Part shown: positions 34,907 through 45,772 of the stretch, piece after piece
How positions within the stretch are numbered: position 1 is the first letter of the stretch
How the letters are laid out: each line of letters opens with the position of its first letter
From: Stenogyne calaminthoides
Taxonomy: Eukaryota > Streptophyta > Magnoliopsida > Lamiales > Lamiaceae
DNA: 64,000 nucleotides
Direction of reading: 5' to 3'
Assembly (NCBI GenBank): GCA_037126765.1
Contig: JBBCBC010000016.1
Span: 11,830,728 to 11,894,727, forward strand
Position numbers and translations under genes: made by a program
The notes under the pieces: generated by a model
Database searches by the model: none
What the model saw: the letters and a program-made list of their open reading frames with translations, nothing else
Told to the model about the DNA's origin: nothing

Positions 34907-36027
34907 CGTACAAAAGTTAATAGCTTTCGGCAACCATAAATATCCCTCTCGAAATCTTACATGGGTTGTTTATATTGAAGTGATTGAAAGAAGCATATAT
35001 GGATCCGACATGATTATAACTCTTTAATTAAGAAGATAATGAACTTTATGCTTATCCAAAAAAAAAAAATATTTGAAAGAAAAACTAAGATTAAGACGTA
35101 AACATGCGTGACGGCTAGAATGCTACCCTTTTGTAGCTACCCTCCATTTATCTTACCATTAATTCAACTTTGTAAACTAGCTTTTGCAATTATTATGATG
35201 TTTGGCAAATATCGACAAAAACAAACTGTTTTAGGTAGGCTTATTAAATTCCCACCAAATAAGATTACAATAAGAACATGAAATATAAATTTTGAAGTGA
35301 GATAATGCAAAATTAAATATCTTATGAGACTGATTTGTGAGGCAACATAATTGGTAAAAGTAAGAAAAATAACTTAGTATTATACTAATGTAGAATTTAA
35401 TAACGTTGATGTTAGTAATTTAAACAAGTTAAGTAAATATAGTAGCTATAGTATATATAATATAGGTAAAGTAATTAATATATATACACATACACATATA
35501 TTAATTATATATTTAGAAATCGAACTATAAGAAAATTATTATCTATTATACAAATAGAGTAACTAAGTTCTATAACACGATTATCATATGCAGATATTCT
35601 CTAGGAAAAATGTCATGGTTATTTATCTGATCAGATCCAGAATTTTGTCTTCAGGGTACAAAATTTTCCATTGAGTAGGGGGTGAATTGATAAAATTTTA
35701 TAATTTTAAAGTATAAATATAAAAATTTATAAATATATAGTATAAAATTTTAAAACCCAAAGGTGAAGGAGCGCCCCCTATCCATTGGTGCTAATTTGTT
35801 CTCCTTCTAATATATGAAACGGTTCTGTACAAATTTTCACCGTTATCATTTTTGTTTTAACAGAGGCGCTTTTTTGTTTTGACGGAGGCGTTGTGTTAAA
35901 TAGAGGTAAACAATGGATTTGCATCTCCAATTTATGTGGAATTTCTTTTATTGACGATTGTTAAAGTGTGACTAATAAACAAACCTACCTTTTGTATCAA
36001 AATAATTTATTTAAATAGGATTGAACT
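34907..36027. other. AT-rich spacer
   Basis: No gene or transposon structure recognised, apart from AT microsatellite-like stretches around 35450-35510. Confidence 0.45.
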
Positions 36028-36312
36028 TAACAAGGAGTGCACTATGCACTTATAGTGTATTTTAGAAGTGTATAACTATACAAAACAGAAACAACTATTG
36101 CAAATAGAAGCATACAACTATATTCTCATATTAACAATGACAAAGTCTATTGCAAATAGAAGCATACAACTACATTAAACCGTACGATTTATTTTTTATA
36201 TTAATAGTTATATGATTCAATGTAAACAAATTGTATATTTCAATGCAATAAGTTGTATGATTTTAAAGTATATTATGAAATATACGATGCATTTAGTACA
36301 TACCAGACTTAG
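36028..36312. mobile_element. MITE, AAGTCTTGTATGCA family, diverged
   Basis: Left end near AAGGAGTGCACTATGCACTT and right end near ATACGATGCATTTAGTACAT then ACCAGACTTA. The interior has an extra direct repeat of GCAAATAGAAGCATACAACT (about 36100 and 36152), which lengthens this copy. Confidence 0.55.
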
Positions 36313-36520
36313 CCAGCTTATAAACGACCAATCCAACAAACTTTCGCCACTACGAATAAGCATATAAAAAGTGAGGAAAATGGTAAACATATTTTCATTA
36401 AGAATGTGTAGGTTACAATTCTCGTTAATCTCTTTATTTCTCTCTCTAGGGACATGAACTTGACTTCCGATGATACTAGGGTATAATTGACTTGTTTCAA
36501 TTTTTTACCACGAGAATTTG

Positions 36521-36696
36521 ACCTACAAATTGATAGTAGGTAATTGACGGAGTCGCTTGTGACTTATTCCATCCGATTAAAAATTTGACCTACAAGCAAC
36601 TTATTCCGGATTTTTATATAATTTGGTTGAAGGATCTTTTGACCTACAATTTAATAGTAGACAGTTGATGGAGTCCTTTGTGATTTATTTCATCTG
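36521..36696. repeat. Direct duplication of ~56 bp
   Basis: GACCTACAAATTGATAGTAG (36521) and GACCTACAATTTAATAGTAG (36640) each begin a similar ~56-bp stretch ending in TTATTCCATCCG or TTATTTCATCTG. The second copy ends at the target site of the hAT-type element at 36700. Confidence 0.6.
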
Positions 36697-36699
36697 CCT

Positions 36700-37512
36700 C
36701 AATGTTTTTAAACCCGGACCGGCCATCAAACCGGCTAGTGAATTGAGTCACTGTGTCACTGGTTCGACCGGTAAAACCGTTTGAAAAAAACCGGATGACT
36801 CGAATATTCATTTATATTTATACATATAATTTAATATTATATAATATGTAATATAATTATTAAAAATCTCTTATATATTCTACTTAGTTTATTATTTTGA
36901 TATATATTCTACTCCTTAAATGTAGCTCTTGATTTATTAAAAAAAAAAAATATGTAGTTCTTTATTACCGTGAATCAAGTTAATAGACCAAATCTTTTAT
37001 TTAGTGAAAATTGAAAAATTGAAAATATACCCATTCCCAAATTAAGGTGATTGACTAATTCAAAATATATGGTATATCAGTCGTTTAGAAAATGAAACCC
37101 TCTCTTTCTCTCGTTTTCGTTGTTCTTTTATCCATGGCTCTTCTTCCTTGAATTTGATGGGTGAAACTTGAAATCCCTGTTCGCTTTCTCCTCTCTGCTT
37201 CCTTATCCATCTCATCAAATTATTTACACCACGAACAAAGTATTAGCAATGACAAAACGTGGTTGTATTTTTGGCCACTTGCCCACGATGATTCAGAAAC
37301 GTTAGACGAAGGGATGAGACGGTTGGCATTTTTTTTATATATATGAAAACCGAGTCTACTGGTTCACCGGTTTACCGGTTCAATCAGGTTTTTGGCCGGT
37401 TCGCACCGAGTCATTTAAAAACCGTTTCATTTAAATAACAAGACTGACACTGAGATCGGTTCCCGGTTAACCCGGTCGAACTGGCCGGTCCGGTCCGGGT
37501 TTAAAAACACTG
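36700..37512. mobile_element. hAT-type non-autonomous element with perfect 8-bp duplication
   Basis: 813 bp. Terminal inverted repeats CAATGTTTTTAAACCCGGAC and, at the right, the complement of CAGTGTTTTTAAACCCGGAC. The target duplication ATCTGCCT is perfect (36692-36699, 37513-37520). GC-rich subterminal repeats of CCGGTT/AACCGG type lie at both ends. There is no transposase; the interior includes a CT-rich segment (about 37090-37200) with a short ORF that I do not recognise. Confidence 0.88.
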
Positions 37513-37520
37513 ATCTGCCT

Positions 37521-38018
37521 ATGAAACTCTATTTTGACTTTTTTTATTTATAAAAGATTAATTTAAAAAGTTGTGTGAACCCGAGTTCACCGTGAACTCG
37601 ATTTTTTTAGTATCACTATTATGTACAAAAATTCTCATTGTTATGCATAAAAACTATCATTGTTATGCAAAAAAACAATCACGATTTAGAAAATGCTTTA
37701 TATTTTTAAACAATGAAATTTTTTGTGTATAACAGTGATAATTTTAACACATAATAATGATAGAATTCATGCATAGACCTAATTCACAAGAGTGTTACTC
37801 AAAGATTAATGACTTAATAGGAAAAAAAATATTTACAAATCAAAAAAAAAAAAAAAAATAATATCGAATTCTGGAGATGTTATTTTATATTCATCTCCAA
37901 AATTAAGATGTACACCATATATGACACTATCAGTGTAGTGTTATTATACACATCAAAATTTTTCTCAAAATTAAAATGTAATCAAAGCCTGGTTAGATTA
38001 ATAACTCACTAGTCACTA
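37521..38018. other. AT-rich spacer
   Basis: No gene. It contains a few diffuse copies of a TCATTGTTATGCA motif (37630-37680) and a 19-bp A run near 37840. Confidence 0.45.
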
Positions 38019-38023
38019 CTATG

Positions 38024-38891
38024 TGCTGTGATGGAATAATTAAGTTGAACGCAGAGTCTAACACTTAAGATTATTTCCCTATGTCATATCGCGCGAGCTA
38101 TTAATTAGGACCGTCGGCGACCTCACTAGGTCGCTGACGGAAGACCAACCCGGCCATGTCGAGATAGGGCGAGATCTCGTCAGTCGCGGGCCGCATGATC
38201 GCGATCTGGCGAGATCCCAGAAATACGACCTCTGGAAGGCGCAATTCCCCAACGGCGGTGCCTGCATGTCTGAACCCCGGGATATAAGCTACGACATAGA
38301 AGACTTTCCCTTTGAGGAGCCTGCTCTCAGGCCTCCCAAGAGCCGCTGAAACAAGATATCCGAATAAGGAAGGGTCAAATGGGCGACCTCGAAGTTCGAG
38401 TCAACGACCTCAAGTACCACCCTAGTGACCTCGATTCTGGCCTTGGCAAATGACCTCCGGTTAGGCAACCCAAGGCCAGGGACTCGATCAACAGATCCCC
38501 TGGAACACTCCATCCAGCTATCAGAGCCGGCTTCATTTAATGTGTCCTGCGGGTCATTAAATGCCTAGGTCCTAGACCCCTAGGAGGGCTATACCCATTA
38601 ATTGGTAGTATAAATACATGTAATGAAGGCTCATTAAAGGGTTCCAACTTTCACATTCAATACTAAGGTTTTACTAGCCAAAAAAAGAGGTCTTTGGCTC
38701 AAACACTCTTGCAATTTATTGCTTTCACATCTTTAAACAACCAAGCATCAATTCACATGTTCATGACATTAATGAAGAACATTCTTTTGTTCTTCATTAA
38801 ACCCCAACTACCTTAAACTTATCATCAAGTTTGATGCCAACTAAAGCCACATTAATGTCTTAACCCTCTCATCATATTTTTGGTATCAACA
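38024..38891 (+). repeat. 5' LTR of gypsy element
   Basis: 868 bp, TGCTGTGATGG to GGTATCAACA. A TATAAATA motif at 38609-38616 is its likely promoter. The adjacent sequence ATTGGCTCTAGAAGAAGG lies where the primer site is expected; the tRNA is not identified. Confidence 0.9.
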
Positions 38892-39021
38892 ATTGGCTCT
38901 AGAAGAAGGGTAAATCACTAGAATCTTTCTAGATTTTCCATTGGTTTATCCTTTCAAATCTTCATTTCTCAAAGACCCCTCTCAAATCTCCCTAACTCCG
39001 TCCCAAACCGGGATTTCCGGT

Positions 39022-40561
39022 ATGATTTTCGCTAGGAGACAGTCCTCCGGTCGACAGGAGGCCACCTCCAGCAACGAGGGCCCCCTCAAGAACCTGGATG
39101 ACATCAAAACTCCGGAGGACCTCCGAAAGGCAATGAGAATCTTCCGACAACGTCAACGCGACCTCGCGGGGGAGCGCAGCGGCCCGCCACGGCGAGCTGA
39201 ATCCCATCGTCCCTCGGGCTTCAGGGGGAAAAGAAAGATGGACACAGGGCCCCAGTTCGGGAACCAACCTGCAAAGACGAGCCACACTACAAGGGAATTC
39301 GGCGGGGCAAGCCATGCTCGGAATCACCGAGAGGAAACCCCTTCCCCCCGCCGAGATGGTTTCCAACCTCCTCAACAATCGGAATCCGTCTTTGAACGAT
39401 TGGGCAGCCATGCACCACGGAGACCTCGAGGTCGCCAATACGAGTCCAGAGCCGACTCTTTCACGGCCCGACGAAACTTAGAGACCTCTTTCGAGGTTAG
39501 AGACCTCTTTCGAGGTCGAGAAAAACTTCCAAGCTCGAGGGGACAAGCGGCCCAAAGCATCGATACTTACTCGGCTAGGCCTGCAAGGAGCTCTCCGACG
39601 CCCCAACCCCGGGGACGAACAGCTCGCGGCCATCAAGGAAACCCTGAAAAAGCTACAAGATAGATTGGACCTGCAGGGGAGATCATTGACTCTCGTCCCG
39701 ATCTCGCCCCTAGTCCTCGCTATTGTCTACGCCCCTGCTCAAGTCAAGATCAACACTACCTCGATCAGCCAGTACAACGGGGATTCGGACCCTACAATCC
39801 ACTTGGGAAAGTTCTCCGACCACATGGCCTCGATGGGGACGACTGACGCGACTCAATGCCGACTTTTCCCACTCACTTTGGGCGACCAAGCCTATAGATG
39901 GTTCAAGTCCCTAACGCCTAATTCCATCGAGTTTTTCCATCAACTCGCTGGCCTTTTCCTAAACCATTTTGTCACCTTGGCCCCAAGGAAGCCGGCGAAG
40001 CAACTGTTTGCGACCATCCAAAAGGGACCGACCGAATCGGATAGAGACTACGTCGAAAGGGTCGATAATTTCCTTTTGGGCGGCGAGCCCATGGGAGACG
40101 AATTAAAGGTAATGGGTGTTGTCCGAGGACTAAGGTTCAACACTAAGCTATGGAAACTCATGTACAAGGAATATCCGAGCTCATACGCCGAGTTTCGATT
40201 CAAAGCGGGGAACCACATCAGCTGGGCTGAAATGATGGCCATGCGTTTGGGAGAGCAGGTCCTGGAGGATGAGGGAAAGAAGTCGGAGGTCGCGGCGCCA
40301 AGTTCGCATAAGAAGGGGGGATCTCAACGCAATGCTAACAACTTCAAACCTTTTAACAACGAAATCGAGGTCAAGTTGTTGGAAGTGCTGACTACCACCC
40401 CGAACGAGGTCTACGATAAGATCAAAGAAAAACAACTCCTGGATCAGCCCCTGAAGATCATGAAGAAAAATGGGAAGATGAATCCCAACAAGTATTGCAA
40501 CTACCACGAAAGCATCGGGCACAATACTAGCGAATGTCGCGACCTCCTCCGGCAACTGTGA
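39022..40561 (+). pseudogene. gypsy gag (frameshifted)
   Basis: The first frame starts at ATG 39022 (MIFARRQSSGRQEATSS), is Arg/Ser/Pro-rich and stops at 39663. The rest lies in another frame that can be read from about 39600 (EQLAAIKETLKKLQDRLDLQ) to 40561. The second frame holds the retrotransposon gag domain, PTIHLGKFSDHMASMG, LTLGDQAYRWFKSL and KPAKQLFATIQKGPTESDRD, and ends with a zinc knuckle YCNYHESIGHNTSECRDLLRQL-type motif (about 40493-40555). Gag packages element RNA. A frameshift around 39540-39640 breaks it. Confidence 0.85.
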
Positions 40562-40805
40562 AAGCTCTACGAGGACGAAAAACTGGATGACTACGTGAAG
40601 AAGAGTCAGAACAATCAACAATGTCCCCCAAGCTAATCCAGGGCCAGCCGGCCAGCGACCTCTTCCACCGTTTCCGGAAAATGCCACGGGAAGGTGATTG
40701 CAAATGATCTCTCCTCTGGGAGGTAGCATCGGTGATATCCTCCCATCGATGGTTATGTCAAGACGAAGACGAAAAGCCGAGATACAGGCTCTAAATCACA
40801 TCCAC

Positions 40806-41240
40806 TAGACCTTTTTCCAGGTCAACCACGCGACTGAGAAAACCATCTCGCTCGCTTTCTCGGACGAAGACAAACACGGGTTGCAATACCCGAACAATGA
40901 CCCTATCGCAATCTCGACCAAGATCATGGGGGTGATGGTCCATCGCTTATTGATGGATAATGGCTCTTTCTGTAACATCTTATTCAAAAGGGCCCTTGAC
41001 CAAATCGGAGATTTTTCCGATTATGTCGAACCTTGCGCCTCACCATCAAAGGCTTCGGGGATTCATTTGTAAAGCCTTCTGGGGTAATCCGCCTGGCAGT
41101 CGAGCTGATTTTGGATCATGACCCGGAGGTAAGGGCGACCAGGTAGCTCGATTTCATCATCGTTGACCTCCCTTCCACGTATAACGGGTTTTTGGGGAGA
41201 CCGTTCGAGCATGAATTTTAATCGCAACCTCGCCCATTAC
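40806..41240 (+). pseudogene. gypsy aspartic protease
   Basis: Reads FSDEDKHGLQYPNNDPIAIS, then VHRLLMDNGSFCNILFKRAL, where the catalytic Asp sits in MDNGS, as in Tat-type proteases that have DNGS in place of DTGS. Frame changes after about 41040 and a frame with SRADFGS-type sequence continue to LPSTYNG. Decayed. Confidence 0.75.
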
Positions 41241-41588
41241 TATCGTGATCAAATTCCCTACCCTGGGAGGGTCAGGGCACGATCGTGGAAATCAGGCGAT
41301 GTTGAGAGGATGTTTGTTATAGGTCGATGGCGAAACAGATACAACTATGGGGAACCTCGGAGCGGGGTCAATATTAGCAACGTCGCAAGACCACCCCGGC
41401 GATCAAATGACGAAACCAGAAATGGAGTCCAACAAGAGGCTCAAGGCCACCGGCATCAAGGGGCACACACCGACCTCAAGCCCAAGATCGGTTTTGAACC
41501 TATTGAAGATCCACGATGGTCGAGGGAGCAGTGAGCTACGCCGATCGAAGAACTCGAGAGGGTCCCCGTCAGCGAAACCTAACCCGAG

Positions 41589-42600
41589 ATGGAGGTGATC
41601 ATCGGAACTTCCTTAAGCCCTGAAATGCGGGATCAAGTGATCGGATTTTTGAAGGCAAATTTGGATGTTTTAGCTTGGTCCCATCGAGACATGGTCGGGA
41701 TAGATACTGAGATAGTCTGTCATCGACTCAATATTGACCCTCTCCGTAAAACCGGGCCTCGCAAGAAGAGGAGAAAATTTGGCCCGAAGTATGCGGCTCG
41801 CCGAGGAGGTCAAGAAGCTCTGACAACCGCCATCGAAAGCGTGCCAATAAACCGCAATGGGTAGCGAACGCCGTTCTGGTGAAGAAAGCAAACAACTCGT
41901 GGAGGTTATGTATCGACTTCACGGACTTAAACGAGGCCTGCCCCAAAATATTTCTCCAGGCCGCACATCGACCATCTAATCGACAACATGGCGGGGCACG
42001 AGGTGATGTCCTTTATGGACGCATTCGCAGGCTACCAACAAATAGCGATGCACCCAAGCGACCAACAACATACTTCTTTTCTGACAGAAAAGAACATCTA
42101 TTGCTGGAGGCGTATGCCTTTTGGTTTAAAAAACGTCGGGGCAACGTATCAAAGGTTGGTTAACCGCATGTTCACGGATCAGATCGGCAAAACCATGGAG
42201 GTCTACATCGACGATTTAGTAGTTAAGAGCGAGAAAATAGAGGATCATCTAGGACACCTCGCCCAGGCTTTCGACGTTCTGAGGCAGTACAAGATGAAGT
42301 TAAACCCCAAAAAGTGTAATTTTGGGGTGGAATCCAGAAAGTTCATGGGCATATGGTGAGCCAGCGCGGGATTGAGGCAAATCCGACCAAAATCAAGGCC
42401 GTGCTCGACATGAGGGCACCGCAAAACATTAAAGAAGTCCAGAGGTTGACGAAACGATTGGCCGCCTTGAATCATTTTATCTCGCGAATGGGCGACAAGT
42501 GCAAGCCTTTTTTCGACACGATCAGAAAGGGGAAATTCAAATGAACGGCTCAAAGCCAGCTCGCATTCGAAAACATGAAGGATTATCTCTCGAACACACA
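41589..42600 (+). pseudogene. gypsy reverse transcriptase
   Basis: Starts with SLSPEMRDQVIGFLKANLDV and WSHRDMVGID, then in other frames VKKANNSWRLCIDFTDLNEA, the FMDAFAGYQQIAMHPSD block, RRMPFGLKNVGATYQRLVNR and the catalytic YIDD (about 42204-42215), followed by NPKKCNFGV. It needs at least three frame changes (about 41850, 41950 and 42350). The core motifs are otherwise well kept, so this is a fairly recent copy that has been knocked out. Confidence 0.88.
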
Positions 42601-43506
42601 AATACTAGCAAAGCCTATCCCGGGGGAGAAGCTTTATCTTTACTTAGCGGCCTCCGAAACCACTTTAAGTGCAATATTGGTCTGGGCTGAGGGGCAGGAC
42701 CACCTACCGATCTACTTCGTAAGACAGACCTTGAGTGACGCGGAGCTAAGATACCCCCCTCTGGAAAAATTCACCTACGCTCTCGTAATGAGCGTCCGCA
42801 AGCTCCAACCTTACTTCTTCGACCACCATGTCGAAGTCCTGACCTCACTTCCATTACGGTGGATACTCCATCGACCAGACACCACGGGAAGATACCTCAA
42901 GTGGTCGGTAGAGATCGGACAGTTTGGCATAACATATGCACCCCGGACGGTAATAAAGGCACAAGCACTGGCAGACTTCCTTTTGGAGTTAACTTTCCCA
43001 CCCGAGCTAGAGAGGGCGGTGGGGCAACCATGAGAATTATACATCGACGGGTCATCGACCAGTGAACGAGCTGGGGCAGGCATAGTGTTAATTAGCCCGG
43101 AAGGAAGGTCTTTCACAACAGCAATCTATTTCGGTTTCCAAGCAACAAACAACGAGGCCGAATACGAAGCCTTAATCAACGGTCTGGAAATGGCGATGGC
43201 AATGGGAGTTTAGCACGTCAAGATTTTCTGCGATTCTCAACTGGTAGCATTCCAAATGACGGACAAATACGAAGCAAGGAGCGAACAGATGATCGCCTAC
43301 CACAAGATAGCCCAGAATCTAATCGAGAAGTTCGAACAGGTGGAGATATCCCAGATTCCCAGAAAGGAGAACACCCAAGCAGATGCCCTTGCTCGGTTAG
43401 CGACATCTGAAGGAGCAGCCGACATGTCCGATATAACGATCATCAAGCTCGCGATCCCCTCAGGAAGCCCGATCGCGGTCGCACACCTAACAACTGAGGA
43501 AGTTAC
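42601..43506 (+). pseudogene. gypsy RNase H and second (archaeal-type) RNase H
   Basis: The first domain (to about 43030) reads LYLYLAASETTLSAILV, TLSDAELRYPPLEK and ends KAQALADFLLELTFPP. The second follows after a stop: LYIDGSSTSERAGAGIVL, NNEAEYEALINGLEMAMAMG, FCDSQLVAFQM and NTQADALARLA, so the acidic residues are present, with one in-frame stop at about 43213. The pair of RNase H domains marks the Tat clade. These domains remove RNA and primers during DNA synthesis. Confidence 0.87.
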
Positions 43507-43510
43507 CTAG

Positions 43511-44712
43511 ATGAGTCCGATCATCAAGTACATCAAAGAAGGCGAACTCCCGGCTGACAAAGTCGAGGCACGACGGCTCCAACTAAGGGCAGGACGGTAT
43601 ACGATCATTGACGACCAACTATACAAGCGAGGTTTTGCCCTCCCTTTACTAAAGTGCGTGACCCCCGAGGTCGGGAAGGAGATCCTGAAGGAGATACATG
43701 AAGGGGCATGTGGCAATCACGCTGTGGGGCACTCTCTCGCCCACAAGGCTCTACGACAGGGCTATTTCTGGATAACACTAAGGAAGGACGCATTCGACTT
43801 CACCAAGGCTTGTGATGTCAGGTTTTCACCCCTAGCATCAAGGTCGCCTCGAGGAGCTCGCCGATCTATAGTCCTTGGCCTTTTGCCAAGTGGGCATCGA
43901 TCTCATCGGACCACTACCCACCGCACCTGGAACGGTCAAATTTGCGGTGGTCGCGGTCGATTATTTCACCAAGTGGACGGAAGCAGAGGCTCTTTGAAGC
44001 ACGGATCAATCGACGATCATCCGATTCATCTGGAAGAGCATCATGTGCGTTTCGCCTACCTCAGCGATCGTGGTTTTATACAATGGACCGCAGCTTAAAC
44101 GGAGCAAAGATCGGGCATTTTTTCGAAAAGTGAAAAATAATCACTGCTTTTTTCCACCCCAGATCACCCCCAAATACCAAACGGTCGTCGAGGTCACAAC
44201 AAGATTATCAAAAATTACTCAAGACCAGGATAGAGGGCGCCAAAGGCATTTGGGCGAGCAAACTCCCCGAAATACTCTGGTCATATCGGACCACCTGCCG
44301 AAACACAACGGGAGAAACACCCTTTTCTCTCGCCTTCAGGTCAGAAGCGGTCATCCCGGCAGAGGTGCATTACCCGACATATCGGACATCTCGAGCCATC
44401 GATGAAACCAATGATCGAGCTTAGGAGTTCAGCCTCGATCTCCTCGAGGAAAGGCCCATAAGCTCAAATATTCGCAACGAGATCTATAAGCAGAGGTCGG
44501 AGAGGTATTACAATTCAAAAGTCTGAGTTCGTCAGTTCCGTAAAGGCAACCTCATGTTAAAAAAGATACAAGGAGTCAGTCAAGGGCCTTTCAGTCCGAC
44601 ATGGGATGGACCTTTCAAGATCACGAAGGTACTGCCTAATGGGGCGTACGAGCTCGAGGATGTCAACGGCGTTCCAGCCCAATATCCATGGAACGCGACC
44701 TTCCTGAAGTAA
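43511..44712 (+). pseudogene. gypsy integrase, catalytically dead
   Basis: The N-terminal zinc-binding part has HEGACGNHAVGHSLAHKALR and TKACD, where a short deletion destroys the second Cys. The core follows in shifted frames: VGIDLIGPLPTAPG (about 43895) has the first Asp. The second Asp, expected before NGPQ, is replaced by Tyr in LYNGPQLKR. The Glu remains in VVEVTTR but the NGQ before it is lost. The C-terminal part reads KGNLMLKKIQGVSQGPFSPT and WDGPFKITKVLPNGAYELED, ending near 44712. Confidence 0.82.
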
Positions 44713-44914
44713 TACTATCAACAGAAGGGAGGCACTGGCCCAAGATAAACTATCAACATAGAATATAGGAACTTATTTCGGTTATAAGTGTAGTAGTTAT
44801 TACTGCATAAATACAAAGTTCCAATTTTTCCACTTTATCTTTTGACAAAGCTGAAAATAGGGGGCAGGTCTACGGACCTCTTGCGAGGTCAGGATGTCCC
44901 AAAAAGGAATTAAT

Positions 44915-45490
44915 CAAAGTCGCTAAGTCGCAATTTCTTAAGACGACAATAGGCGAGCACTTTTCTAACTCCAAAAAAAAAAGAAAAAAAAAAAAGGCAA
45001 ACATAAAAGTTAGTGGAAATCGTTAAGTCCCAATTTATTAAGACGACATGGGCGAATTTCTCCAAAAAAAACTAAATGAAAAGTCGTGATCAATTGAAGT
45101 CTTGAAGTTGCAATCCGTTAAGACGACATAGACAAATTCGTTAAACAAACTAAGCGCAAAATTACAAACCCCTAGCGAGGTCGGGGTGTCAATATTAGAG
45201 AACCGAAATCGCTAAGTCGCGATCTTTTAAGACGACAATAGGCGACCTCGTTTCTAACTCAAAGATAAAAGGCAAAATTAAGAGAGTTGAAATTGTTAAG
45301 TCGCAATTTATTAAAACGACGTATGGTGATTTCTTTCAAACGAACGAAGGGCAAAGTCGCGATTAACCGAGATCGTTAAGTCGCAACCCCTTAAGACGAC
45401 ATAGGCGAGCTCGTGTAATCGCGACAACGTACAAAATCACACTTGATCAAAGTCGCCGAGTCACATTTTAATGATGACATAAAATTAGAT
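44915..45490 (+). repeat. Tandem-repeat array in gypsy 3' region
   Basis: Seven imperfect copies of a unit with the core CGCTAAGTCGCAATTTCTTA then AGACGACATAGGCGA, at about 44921, 45021, 45101, 45211, 45295, 45374 and 45454. Spacing is near 80 bp, up to 110 bp where A-rich or other inserts lie between copies. Tat-type elements are known to carry variable tandem repeats between pol and the 3' LTR. Confidence 0.82.
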
Positions 45491-45772
45491 GAACTCTGAT
45501 AAATCGCGACCAAGATAGCAGGGTAAAACAAAATCAATGATAGAAAGGGCCCAAAGGGCATTCCATTAATTTAAAAGTTACGTACATACGGGGCTTTTTA
45601 GGGCGATAACAAAAATATGTACAAGCAAAAAATGACCTGCAAAGGTCGGGAATATTTGGTCTCAGGCTTGGGCTCCCTGACCTAAGGACTCATCATCCAC
45701 CACCGCAGGTGGGGAACCAGGAGCGAAATCTCCCCGGTCCGTTGTGGACTGGGGATCGGAGGGAGGATTTCC

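Noticed and set aside
37161..37346. 61-codon ORF inside the hAT-type element as a captured gene
   Set aside because: Too short and without a recognisable domain; it extends into the GC-rich terminal repeats.
44915..45490. CRISPR-like array of repeats and spacers
   Set aside because: Repeats are diverged, spacing is uneven, and the array lies inside a plant gypsy element.
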